From a virus, in the IMG/VR virus record IMGVR_UViG_3300005511_000027, positions 1 through 41,462 of that record: a stretch of DNA of 41,462 bases. One strand, 5' to 3'. A program made the position numbers and the translations under genes. The notes beneath the pieces are model-generated. The model was not told where the DNA came from. It saw only the letters and a program-made list of their open reading frames with translations, and did no database searches. Below, one piece after another: positions 15,299 to 23,016 of the stretch. Every line of letters begins with the position of its first letter. The stretch's first letter is position 1.

Positions 15299-16582
15299 AT
15301 GCCATCCACCAATATCCCGTACGGCTCGCCGCTCGCGCTCAAGGCGCAGTCGGTCGGGCTCTTCGCTGCCACCATGCAGCGCCTCACCAACCTGAATCGC
15401 CTGACCGGCCAGATGCCCACGCAGAGCGACGCCGAGGGCAAGCTGCGCGTGCAATCAAGCACCGACATGCCCATCGTGCGCTGCATGGACTTGACCAAGG
15501 TCGCGGGCGACGAAGTGACCTTCGACCTGGTCAACCCCATCGGCGGCAAGCCGATCATGGGTGGTCGCATGGCCGAGGGCCGCGGCGAGCGCCTCGACCT
15601 TCAACAGGACAAGCTGCGCATCAACCAGTCGCGCAAGCCGATCTCGGCCGGCGACACGATGACGCAACAGCGCACGCCCCACCAGCTGCGCCAGCTGGCC
15701 CGCGCAGCTGGCCAGGGCTACATGCTGCGCCTGGAAGATCAGCGCACGCTCGTGCACATGGCGGGCGCTCGTGGCTTCCACGACAACATCGAGTGGGCCA
15801 TGCCGCTGGCATCCGACCCGGATTTCGCGGAGATCGCGGTCAATCCGGTGAAGGCGCCCACGCGCAACCGGCACTACATGTCGACTGGCACTGGCATCGA
15901 GCGCATCGCCGCCGCGGGCAACGAGATCTCGATCGCCACCACCGACGTGATGAACATGGACGTGGTGGACGCCATCGCGACGGTCATCGCTTCGATCCCT
16001 CTGCCGCCGCCGCCTGTCAAGTTCGAGGGCGATGCGGCAGCCGACGACGCACCGCTGCGCGTGCTGCTGGTCTCGCCCGAGCAGTACACGTCGTTCGTGA
16101 AGTCGGGCAACTTCCGCACGCTGCAAGCCTCGGCCATGGCCCGGGCGCAGCAAGCGAAGGGCAACCCGCTCTTCATGGGAGAGGCGGGCCTGTGGAACGG
16201 CATCCTGATCGTGAAGATGCCCAAGCCGATCCGCTTCTACGCCGGCAATTCGCTGCGCTGGTGCGCGAGCCTCACCGACGAAACCGAGACGGCCACCGAC
16301 CTGGTGCCGGCTTCCTTCGGTACCGGCTTCGCGGTGGACCGCGCCATCCTGCTCGGCGGCCAGGCGCTCGCCGAGGCCTGGGGCAAGAACAGCCGCTCGG
16401 GCAACCCGTTCTTCTGGAGCGAGAAGGAGCTCGACCACGGCGACAAGCTGGAAGTGCTCATCGGCTCGGTCGGCGGCAAGAGCAAGGTCCGCTTCGACGT
16501 GAACTACGGCGGCGAGATCTACCAGCCGACCGACAACGGCGTGATCGCGATCGACACCGCGGTCGCCATCGCCGGCCAGTGA
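15299..16582 (+). CDS. Major capsid protein, N4-gp56/DUF4043 type
   Basis: A 427-residue coat protein. The N-terminal LKAQSVGLFAATMQRLTNLN region, PIVRCMDLTKVAGDEVTFDL, GKPIMGGRMAEGRGE, and RINQSRKPISAGDTMTQQRT, HQLRQLARAAGQGYMLRLED match the N4-gp56/DUF4043 coat family in order. The C-terminal half carries a VLLVSPEQYTSF strand and a GNPFFWSEKELDHGDKLEV segment. It is followed by a second abundant structural protein. The length is normal for the family, and the strong codon bias fits very high expression. Confidence 0.9.
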   Translation: MPSTNIPYGSPLALKAQSVGLFAATMQRLTNLNRLTGQMPTQSDAEGKLRVQSSTDMPIVRCMDLTKVAGDEVTFDLVNPIGGKPIMGGRMAEGRGERLDLQQDKLRINQSRKPISAGDTMTQQRTPHQLRQLARAAGQGYMLRLEDQRTLVHMAGARGFHDNIEWAMPLASDPDFAEIAVNPVKAPTRNRHYMSTGTGIERIAAAGNEISIATTDVMNMDVVDAIATVIASIPLPPPPVKFEGDAAADDAPLRVLLVSPEQYTSFVKSGNFRTLQASAMARAQQAKGNPLFMGEAGLWNGILIVKMPKPIRFYAGNSLRWCASLTDETETATDLVPASFGTGFAVDRAILLGGQALAEAWGKNSRSGNPFFWSEKELDHGDKLEVLIGSVGGKSKVRFDVNYGGEIYQPTDNGVIAIDTAVAIAGQ

Positions 16583-16647
16583 TGCAACGGGCCGGCTCCG
16601 GCTGGCCTGCTTGACGCAACCCATTCAACCCAATTCAGGAGCCTCAC

Positions 16648-17127
16648 ATGGCAACCATCACCGTCACCAAGCCGCTGGCCGCTCCGGCCTTCGGCGGCAC
16701 GCCTTACGGCAACATGCTGCGCCGCCAGTTCGTGCTCGAAACCAATGCTGCGGGCGTGCTGCTCGGCGGCGACTCCACGGCCGCTATCGGCATCACCGAC
16801 AAGGTACGCCTGGGCTTGCTGCCTGCCGGCACGCGCCTCGACGACGCCCTGGCCGTCATCTCGGACGCCTTCACGGCCACCATCACCGGTGACCTGGGCT
16901 TCGAGTACGTCGACGGCGTGGACGACGCGACCGTGCCGCAGGACGCCGACTACTTCTTCGTCGATCTGGCCGCAGCGACTGCTGCGCGCACCCGCATGAC
17001 GGTGGCCAACAAGCCCGTCACGCTGCCGAAGGACGCGTACCTCATCTGGACCAACCAGGTGGCGGCGCACGCCTCGGTCGGCCGTGCGGACTTCTTCATC
17101 GACGGCGAAGACCGCGGCCCGCTGTAA
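16648..17127 (+). CDS. Probable head decoration or structural protein, 159 aa
   Basis: Follows the coat gene with a GGAGCC-type ribosome site. The sequence is beta-rich and Ala/Thr/Gly-rich (TITVTKPLAAPAFGGTPYG, VRLGLLPAGTRLDDALAVIS, YLIWTNQVAAHASVGRADFF). Proteins of this size and style directly after an N4-gp56-type coat are common and are taken as decoration or cement proteins; that is inference. It ends 23 bases before a strong terminator, so coat and this protein probably lie at the end of one transcript. Confidence 0.7.
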   Translation: MATITVTKPLAAPAFGGTPYGNMLRRQFVLETNAAGVLLGGDSTAAIGITDKVRLGLLPAGTRLDDALAVISDAFTATITGDLGFEYVDGVDDATVPQDADYFFVDLAAATAARTRMTVANKPVTLPKDAYLIWTNQVAAHASVGRADFFIDGEDRGPL

Positions 17128-17150
17128 CCCATCCCTCCTTGAACCCCTTC

Positions 17151-17177
17151 GGGGCGGGCTCCGGTCCGCCCCTTTTT
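17151..17177 (+). terminator. Rho-independent terminator after the head genes
   Basis: The stem GGGGCGG pairs with CCGCCCC around an eight-base loop and is followed directly by five T. It lies between the decoration protein and the RyR-domain gene and would separate head from adaptor/tail expression. Confidence 0.85.
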
Positions 17178-17196
17178 CCATCCAAAGGAGCAAGAG

Positions 17197-17973
17197 ATGA
17201 ATCGAGAACAGATCGCGCAGGTCGCGCACGAGGTCAACCGGGCCTACTGCGCGTCGCTCGGCGACACCAGCCAGCCCGCCTGGGCGGATGCACCGGACTG
17301 GCAGCGCGCCAGCGCTCTGGCCGGCGTCGACATGCACCTGGCCAACCCGGACGCGACGCCCGAAGCCAGCCACATCAGCTGGTACGAGCAGAAGCTGGCC
17401 GACGGCTGGGTCTTCGGCGAGGTCAAGGATCCCGAGAAGAAGGAACACCCGTGCATGGTCTCCTACGAGGAGCTGCCGGCCGCGCAACGGGCCAAGGACT
17501 ACCTGTTCCGCGGTGTGGTGCACGCCCTTGCCGCCGTGGCCGCCGCTGAGCCCGTTGCGCAACCCGTCCCCAAGGCGGCATTGCCGGTGGGGCAGGGATT
17601 GCAGGCCGTGGGCGTGCAGTACATCGGGCGACGCGAAACGCACGCCGACACGCTCTACGGCTCCGGCACCTGGGCTCAGGGCCAGAGCAAGCCGGTGACC
17701 GCCGCGCTGGCCCGCCAGCTGCTGAAGCACCGCGACGTGTTTGCAGAGGTGCAGCTCTCGGATGCCGCCGGCGCCGTCGTGCAGACCGCAAAGAGTGGTG
17801 AAACGGACGACGAGCAGACGCAAGAGGTGCGTGACCAGGTCCAGAACATGGACAAGGCCGCGCTCAAGGAGCTTGCGATGACGCGCTACCGCGTGAAGGT
17901 CGACGGGCGTCTGTCGCTGGCTGACACCCGGAACGAAGTCATCCGCCTCATCGATCGGTTCGGCGCGCAATGA
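17197..17973 (+). CDS. RyR-domain phage structural protein with C-terminal HeH/LEM-like end
   Basis: A 258-residue protein in three parts. Residues 5-110 match the RyR domain: HEVNRAYCASLGDTSQPAW, ISWYEQKLADGWVFGEVKDP, KKEHPCMVSYEELPAAQRAK, YLFRGVVHAL. The middle (VGVQYIGRRETHADTLYGSG, then LARQLLKHRDVFAEV) is a small phage domain usually found near head-completion genes. The C-terminal 40 residues (KAALKELAMTRYRVKVDGRL) resemble a HeH/LEM-type short helix pair. The RyR domain is known from phages as well as ryanodine receptors, but its phage role is not established. AAAGGAG precedes the ATG. It overlaps the adaptor gene by four bases. Confidence 0.8.
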   Translation: MNREQIAQVAHEVNRAYCASLGDTSQPAWADAPDWQRASALAGVDMHLANPDATPEASHISWYEQKLADGWVFGEVKDPEKKEHPCMVSYEELPAAQRAKDYLFRGVVHALAAVAAAEPVAQPVPKAALPVGQGLQAVGVQYIGRRETHADTLYGSGTWAQGQSKPVTAALARQLLKHRDVFAEVQLSDAAGAVVQTAKSGETDDEQTQEVRDQVQNMDKAALKELAMTRYRVKVDGRLSLADTRNEVIRLIDRFGAQ

Positions 17974-18671
17974 ACCTCGAGGACCTCATCGCTTCGTTCC
18001 GGGTGGACTCGGACGACCAGGCGCGCAGCGTCGGCGGCGGGCAGGACGACCTGCTCTGGCCGGACACGGACGTCGCGCGCTGGTTCGGTGAGGCCGAGGA
18101 AGAAGCTGCGCTGCGCAAGCGCCTGCTGTTCGACGACTACACGCTGGCTATCGTCAGGATCGACGTGCTGGAAGCCCAGAGCTCGTACCCGCTCGACCCG
18201 CGCATGTTCGAGGTGTCGAAGGCCCGGCTGCTCGATGCCACCACCGGCGAGTTTGTCGAGGATCTCTACATCACCACGCGCGAGGCGCTCGACCAGCGCT
18301 GCCCGCACTGGCGCGATGAGCGCCGGCAGCCCGGCTTCTTCGTCCAGGACGACACGCGCATCGTGCTGCCAGGCATCGTCGACCGCGCGTACACGCTGCG
18401 GCTCGAGGGCTACCGCACGCCCCTGGTGCCGATCGTGGCCGACAGTGATCCGGCGACCACGGTGCCCGAGATCGGCGTCATCCATCACCGCTTCCTCGTG
18501 CACTGGGTGCTTCACCGCGCCTACGGCAAGCAGGACGCCGACACCTTCGACCCTGCGCGCTCGCAGCGCGCGCTGAATGCCTTCGAGCAGTACTTCGGTC
18601 TGCGGCCGGATGCCGACCTGCGCAAGGACCAGCAGGCGAATCAGGCACATCACAACGTCGCGTACTGGTAG
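17970..18671 (+). CDS. Head-tail adaptor protein
   Basis: A 233-residue protein at the position of the P22 gp4-type adaptor, between head genes and tail genes. Its plan fits phage adaptor proteins: LEDLIASFRVDSDD, LLWPDTDVARWFGEAEEEA, ALRKRLLFDD, YPLDPRMFEVSKARLLDA and the C-terminal VHWVLHRAYGKQDADTFDP followed by RALNAFEQYFG. Start and stop overlap or abut neighbours. The fold should be helical around a central beta insertion. Confidence 0.75.
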   Translation: MNLEDLIASFRVDSDDQARSVGGGQDDLLWPDTDVARWFGEAEEEAALRKRLLFDDYTLAIVRIDVLEAQSSYPLDPRMFEVSKARLLDATTGEFVEDLYITTREALDQRCPHWRDERRQPGFFVQDDTRIVLPGIVDRAYTLRLEGYRTPLVPIVADSDPATTVPEIGVIHHRFLVHWVLHRAYGKQDADTFDPARSQRALNAFEQYFGLRPDADLRKDQQANQAHHNVAYW

Positions 18672-18674
18672 GCC

Positions 18675-19904
18675 ATGACGATGCGCACAGTCGAACTCGG
18701 CTCCCTCGCTCCCGGCATCAACAACCGGCTGGAGCCCACACAGCTGCAGACAGTCCTGCCGGACCGCAGCAAGGCGACCTTCCTCTACGGTGCCGACAAC
18801 GTCGACATCAACAAGAAGGGCTTCCTGAAGCGCCGGCGCGGCACCGCCGTCACCATCGCCAGCCAGTCCCATTCGATCTGGAGCGACGGGCAGGGCGCCT
18901 TCGCGGTGATCGACGGCACGCTCACGGCGCTGGCCACCAGCGGCGCAGGCCTGGCCAGCTCGGCGGTGCGCGCTGGCCTGCCGGCGCTCCCCATCTCCTA
19001 CTCGCGCGGCGCCGACGGCGACGTGTATTGGTCCAATGGCCAGGTCATTCGCCGCGTAGCCGGTGGCGCCGACCGGCCCATCGCCACGGATCCGCTCGCC
19101 GCCGCGCCGGCTTTCACCCTGACCGCAGGCGCACTGCGCGAAGGCCGCTACCTGATCGCGCTGACGGTGCGCAGCGCCGACGGCGAATCGCCCGCCACGC
19201 CAGTCACGCAGCTCGAGGTGCCCGCGGGCGGCGGCATCGCGTTCACGGTGCCGCAGGCGGTCGAGGTCTACATGTCCGGCCCGAACGGCGGCATCCTGAC
19301 GCGGCAGGCGACCGGTGCCGCGGGCAATGTCGCGATCGTCACGCACACCGAAGACGGCCGCCGCTGCGAGACGCTGAACATGGCGTTGATGCCTGCCGGC
19401 ACCGTCGTCCGCCATCACCGCGGCCGCATGCTGGTGGCCAGCGGCAACACGCTGTGCGTGTCGGAGCCCTACAGCTACGGCATCACCGACCCGTCGAAGT
19501 CCTATTTCCCGTTCCCGGCACCGGTGACCGTCGTCGAGCCCACCGAGGGCGGCGTGTACATCTGCGCCGACAAGACCTACTGGATCGACGACCTGTTCGC
19601 CGACACCCTGCAGACGCTGCTGCCGTATGGCGCGATCTCCGGCACCAGCGGCCGCTCGCCGAACGACCTGCAGGTGTTCTGGCAGGCGCCGGGCGGCTTG
19701 GTCGTGGGCGATGCAGCCGGCGGCGTGAAGAACGTGCAGGAAGACGCGCTCGAGCTTTCGAATGCCGCCACGGGTGCCTCGCTGTACCGCGAGCGCGATG
19801 GCATGCACCACATCGTCTCCACCCGCTTCGGCGTGGAGCCCTCCGTCGCAGCCGCGACCAGCTTCATGGACGCAGAGATCGTCCGGAAAGGCACCATCCT
19901 ATGA
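18675..19904 (+). CDS. Tail/neck structural protein (beta-propeller-like)
   Basis: A 409-residue beta-rich protein following the adaptor, where P22-like phages carry the tail needle/stabilisation proteins. The N-terminal LGSLAPGINNRLEPTQL and ADNVDINKKGFLKRRRGTAV form a common phage opening, after which repeating beta elements appear (SYSRGADGDVYWSNGQVIR, ALTVRSADGESPATPVTQ, MLVASGNTLCVSEPYSYGI). It overlaps the next gene by four bases. Propeller assignment is by eye only. Confidence 0.65.
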   Translation: MTMRTVELGSLAPGINNRLEPTQLQTVLPDRSKATFLYGADNVDINKKGFLKRRRGTAVTIASQSHSIWSDGQGAFAVIDGTLTALATSGAGLASSAVRAGLPALPISYSRGADGDVYWSNGQVIRRVAGGADRPIATDPLAAAPAFTLTAGALREGRYLIALTVRSADGESPATPVTQLEVPAGGGIAFTVPQAVEVYMSGPNGGILTRQATGAAGNVAIVTHTEDGRRCETLNMALMPAGTVVRHHRGRMLVASGNTLCVSEPYSYGITDPSKSYFPFPAPVTVVEPTEGGVYICADKTYWIDDLFADTLQTLLPYGAISGTSGRSPNDLQVFWQAPGGLVVGDAAGGVKNVQEDALELSNAATGASLYRERDGMHHIVSTRFGVEPSVAAATSFMDAEIVRKGTIL

Positions 19905-20410
19905 ACAGCCTCGCATCTAAAGCCGAGAGCGGCTTCACCTACGTGGTCGAGGTCGTCTCGCCCGACGGCCGGCGCTCGCAGCGCGAGGTCGTGCACAACC
20001 TCATCCCCACGGAAGGTCTCGACCACATGATGGGCGTGACCTTCAAGGGCCTCACGCAGGTCACGAGCTGGTTTATCGGCCTGTTCGAGGGGAACTACAC
20101 GCCGGTGCCCACGACCAGCGCGGCCACCATCGCCGCGGCCGCCACCGAGTGCACGGCGTACACGCCCAGCGCGCGCGTCGAGTTCATCGAAGGGTCCGTG
20201 GCTGCGGGCTCCGTCGACAACTCGGCCAGCAAAGCCGAATTCACCTTCACGGCCGACAAGACCATCTACGGCGGCTTCATCGGCTCGGCGTCGCCGAAGG
20301 GCGCCACCACCGGTGTGCTGATCAGCGCGGTCCGCTTCGCCTCGCCCAAGGTGCTCGCAATCGGCGACGTGCTGAGTGTGACTGCCGGCAACTCTCTCGT
20401 CTCCGCATAA
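19901..20410 (+). CDS. Phage structural protein, 169 aa
   Basis: Starts at the ATG overlapping the previous stop (ATGA). The sequence is beta-rich (YVVEVVSPDGRRSQREVVHN, VTSWFIGLFEGNYTPVPTT, VEFIEGSVAAGSVDNSASK). Proteins with the WFIGLFEGNYTP pattern are frequent in podovirus-like tail modules near fibre genes. The exact role is unknown. Confidence 0.65.
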   Translation: MNSLASKAESGFTYVVEVVSPDGRRSQREVVHNLIPTEGLDHMMGVTFKGLTQVTSWFIGLFEGNYTPVPTTSAATIAAAATECTAYTPSARVEFIEGSVAAGSVDNSASKAEFTFTADKTIYGGFIGSASPKGATTGVLISAVRFASPKVLAIGDVLSVTAGNSLVSA

Positions 20411-20419
20411 GGAACCACC

Positions 20420-20854
20420 ATGACTCTCAAAGTTTCGACCGCGCTGCGCAATGCGATGCTCTCGGGCACCGGCCTGAAGACGGCCATCGCCCTAGGCAAG
20501 ATCATGATCTACGCCGGCCCCGTGCCCGCCGACGCGGACGCGGCCGTGACCGGGACGCTGCTGTGCACCGTGACCCTCAACAGCACGGCCACGGGCCTGA
20601 GCCTGGGCACGGCCGCAAGCGGCATCCTGCCCAAGGCCGTGGAGGTCTGGAGCGGGGTCAACGTGGCCACCGGCACGGCGACCTACTTCCGGTATGTGGC
20701 GGTGGGCGACACCGGCGCGTTGAGCACCACGCAGGCCCGCCTGCAGGGCACGTGCGGCACAGCCAGCGCGGATCTGAACATGTCGAGCGTCAACCTGACC
20801 TCGGGCGCAACCCAGACCATCGACGCGGCCAACATCACCTTGCCGACGTTCTAA
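20420..20854 (+). CDS. Tail-module structural protein, 144 aa (paralogue A)
   Basis: The protein has a helical start (STALRNAMLSGTG), a KIMIYAGPVPADADA-like segment, then TGTLLCTVTL and a beta-rich C-terminus (GTATYFRYVAVGDTG, TQTIDAANITLPTF). The same plan recurs in the gene at 26578-26985 (STAVRNARLDAI, KVQIRTGAQPA, SGTLLVEW, GTAAHYRIVDSAG, GQTVNINSWTVTEP), so the two are paralogues. A GGAACCACC ribosome region precedes the ATG. Likely a virion surface or tail protein. Confidence 0.7.
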   Translation: MTLKVSTALRNAMLSGTGLKTAIALGKIMIYAGPVPADADAAVTGTLLCTVTLNSTATGLSLGTAASGILPKAVEVWSGVNVATGTATYFRYVAVGDTGALSTTQARLQGTCGTASADLNMSSVNLTSGATQTIDAANITLPTF

Positions 20855-20857
20855 GCC

Positions 20858-21514
20858 GTGACCGTCCTCATTCGCGACGACTTCAGCGGCTCGGGCTACA
20901 TCAACGGGCGTGCACCCGATGGTGTGGACGCGGGGAATTGGGTTCTCGTTGGCGGGACCAACACCAACGCGGAAGTCGCCTTCGCGCAGATGTATGTGTT
21001 CGGCACCTTCAATGCCAGGGTGGCGGGGCCTGCGGCGGACAGCTACGTGCAGATGGAGTGGGTCGCTGGGGGGTTTGGCGTTCCGACCGTACTGCAGATT
21101 GGCGCTCGGTGGCAGAACTCGGGCGGCATCGGCTCGGGCGTGTTCCTCGAATTCAACAAGGCAGGAGGCGACCCTCACAGTGCTGGGACCATCAGGGTTG
21201 GGACGCGGGATGCAGGGGGCACCATCACGTACCCGATCGGCGTCACGCCGGTTGCGACCGGCTTTGGCGCTTCCCCATGGCTGCTGCGCCTCGAGCTCGA
21301 AGGCACGGCCATCCGCGTGTACAACCGCGGCGGCCTTATCGCTTCGGGGACTCAGAGCGTCATTGCCGCGGCCGGTGACTACTACCTTGCTTCGACAACC
21401 GCATTCAACGCGACCGAGACTGCGGGACTCAAATCTTTTGAGGGCGGCTCCCTGGTGGCGCCCGTCACCCCGCCTTTCTGGACTTCTCTGACGGGCTCGC
21501 GCGAGGTCGTCTGA
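20858..21514 (+). CDS. Concanavalin/LamG-like tail surface protein, 218 aa
   Basis: The GTG start lies four bases after the previous stop. The N-terminus TVLIRDDFSGSGYINGRAPD is the typical opening of phage lectin-like (concanavalin fold) domains, followed by beta strands including GTFNARVAGPAADSYVQMEW and WLLRLELEGTAIRVYNRGG. Such domains bind glycans or stabilise fibres. The stop overlaps the ATG of the next gene. The exact ligand is unknown. Confidence 0.65.
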   Translation: MTVLIRDDFSGSGYINGRAPDGVDAGNWVLVGGTNTNAEVAFAQMYVFGTFNARVAGPAADSYVQMEWVAGGFGVPTVLQIGARWQNSGGIGSGVFLEFNKAGGDPHSAGTIRVGTRDAGGTITYPIGVTPVATGFGASPWLLRLELEGTAIRVYNRGGLIASGTQSVIAAAGDYYLASTTAFNATETAGLKSFEGGSLVAPVTPPFWTSLTGSREVV

Positions 21515-23016
21515 TGGCCTACGGCAAGTTCCGCAACGGCCCCACCTCCCTCGGGCGGCAGGCCGCGAACTGGATGCAGGACGACAAGCTCACCTGGTCG
21601 ACGCGGCGCCGCGGCACGGTGGTGGCGCGCAAGTCGGGCGAGTTCACCAACATTTACCAGCAGCCCGAGCAGGGCCTGGACGGCTACTACAGCCTGGGCC
21701 TCATCGATGACTTATACAAGATCGTCGGCTCGGCCACGGCGCGCGGCACCTTCGGCCAGCGTGGCGATGCCGGCGCGGGCACCTGGTCGCTCGTGCCGCA
21801 GCTGGCGTTCTATGGCAAGGGCCTGGGCGCGGTGCCGCAGTCGAGTTTCGTAGGCGTGGTCGCGAACTTCGATGGCAAGCCCTGCCTGGAATTCCACTAT
21901 GAGATCCTGACCACGCGCAACGGCAAGGCACTGACGCCGCACATCAGCTACCCCTTCTTCGCCGGCTACAACCAGGCGGCCGCACGAACGCAGTTCCACG
22001 GCGGTTACTGGCTCAAGGACGGGGCTGTGCGCAAATTCGCGCTCGGCTACAGCGGCCTGACCGTCACGGGTGGTCAGCAGCAGCCGTTCTACTACTGGGA
22101 AATCGGCACAGACTCCGGTGTCGGCGCGATGCTGACGCTGCCCAACCAGCTGGCCATCGAGCCGATCATGTCGCATGCGGGCCCCGGGAATATCGTCTCG
22201 CTGCACCGCTTCTACCGCCCTGACTATCTGCCGACCACCATCGTGAACGCAGCGAACCCAGGCTATGTCATCACCTACTCGACGGACGGCGGGCGCACAT
22301 GGTCGACGGCTTCGGCCGGTGACATGTTCACCGACTTCGACACCTTCAGAACGCTCATGACCGACACGGTCGCGCATGGCACGGTCTGGAACAACGCGCT
22401 GGCCATGATGAGCATGACGCTGGTGCCGCTCTCGCTCACACAGTCGTTCGCGGTCTGCGCCGTGCCCTACTGCGAACTGGCGGGACTTCCGCTAGAGCCG
22501 GTCACCAAGCTCAAGATCAAATACGGACTCTGCAATGCGGGCGCAGGCTACGCCATCAACGCGACGGGCACGCTCTTCGACGGCGACCCGGCCGATGCCC
22601 CCATCGTGCAGGTGTTCGGCGTGCCTGGCGGGGCGCTGATGGAGGTCACGCCCAACGACGGCGGCACCTGGGCCACGCCTTCCACCACCCAGATCACGGC
22701 CGATGGCAGCACCTTCACGGCCCCGGCCGCGATGCCCTTCGCGCCCTACCAGACCGGGCTGCTGGCCGCGTTCGACAAGAAGACGCTTGTGTGTCCGATG
22801 TACGACGGCGAGCACTCGCTCTACGAAAGCATGGACTGGGGCGTGACCTGGGAAAAGCGCGCGACGATCTATGAAGGCGCCCCGGCCCCGGCGCCGGGCA
22901 GCTTTGTGCTGCAGCGCTTCGGCGCCGTGACCTTCCTGCGCGACAACGATCTGCCGACGAACCAAACGCCCGCCACGCCCTGGGCGACGGACTGCAAATA
23001 CACGGCACCACCATGA
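21514..23016 (+). CDS. Tail protein with sialidase-like Asp-box repeats, 500 aa
   Basis: Two clear Asp-boxes (S-x-D-x-G-x-T-W) are visible: YSTDGGRTWS in the middle and ESMDWGVTWE near the C-terminus. They mark a sialidase/BNR-type beta-propeller. The N-terminus (YGKFRNGPTSLGRQAANWM) is a phage-specific anchor. Catalytic residues of true sialidases (Arg triad, Tyr nucleophile) cannot be assigned by eye, so this is more likely a binding or structural propeller in a receptor-binding apparatus. Gene ends overlap neighbours (TGATG before, ATGA after). Confidence 0.65.
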   Translation: MAYGKFRNGPTSLGRQAANWMQDDKLTWSTRRRGTVVARKSGEFTNIYQQPEQGLDGYYSLGLIDDLYKIVGSATARGTFGQRGDAGAGTWSLVPQLAFYGKGLGAVPQSSFVGVVANFDGKPCLEFHYEILTTRNGKALTPHISYPFFAGYNQAAARTQFHGGYWLKDGAVRKFALGYSGLTVTGGQQQPFYYWEIGTDSGVGAMLTLPNQLAIEPIMSHAGPGNIVSLHRFYRPDYLPTTIVNAANPGYVITYSTDGGRTWSTASAGDMFTDFDTFRTLMTDTVAHGTVWNNALAMMSMTLVPLSLTQSFAVCAVPYCELAGLPLEPVTKLKIKYGLCNAGAGYAINATGTLFDGDPADAPIVQVFGVPGGALMEVTPNDGGTWATPSTTQITADGSTFTAPAAMPFAPYQTGLLAAFDKKTLVCPMYDGEHSLYESMDWGVTWEKRATIYEGAPAPAPGSFVLQRFGAVTFLRDNDLPTNQTPATPWATDCKYTAPP

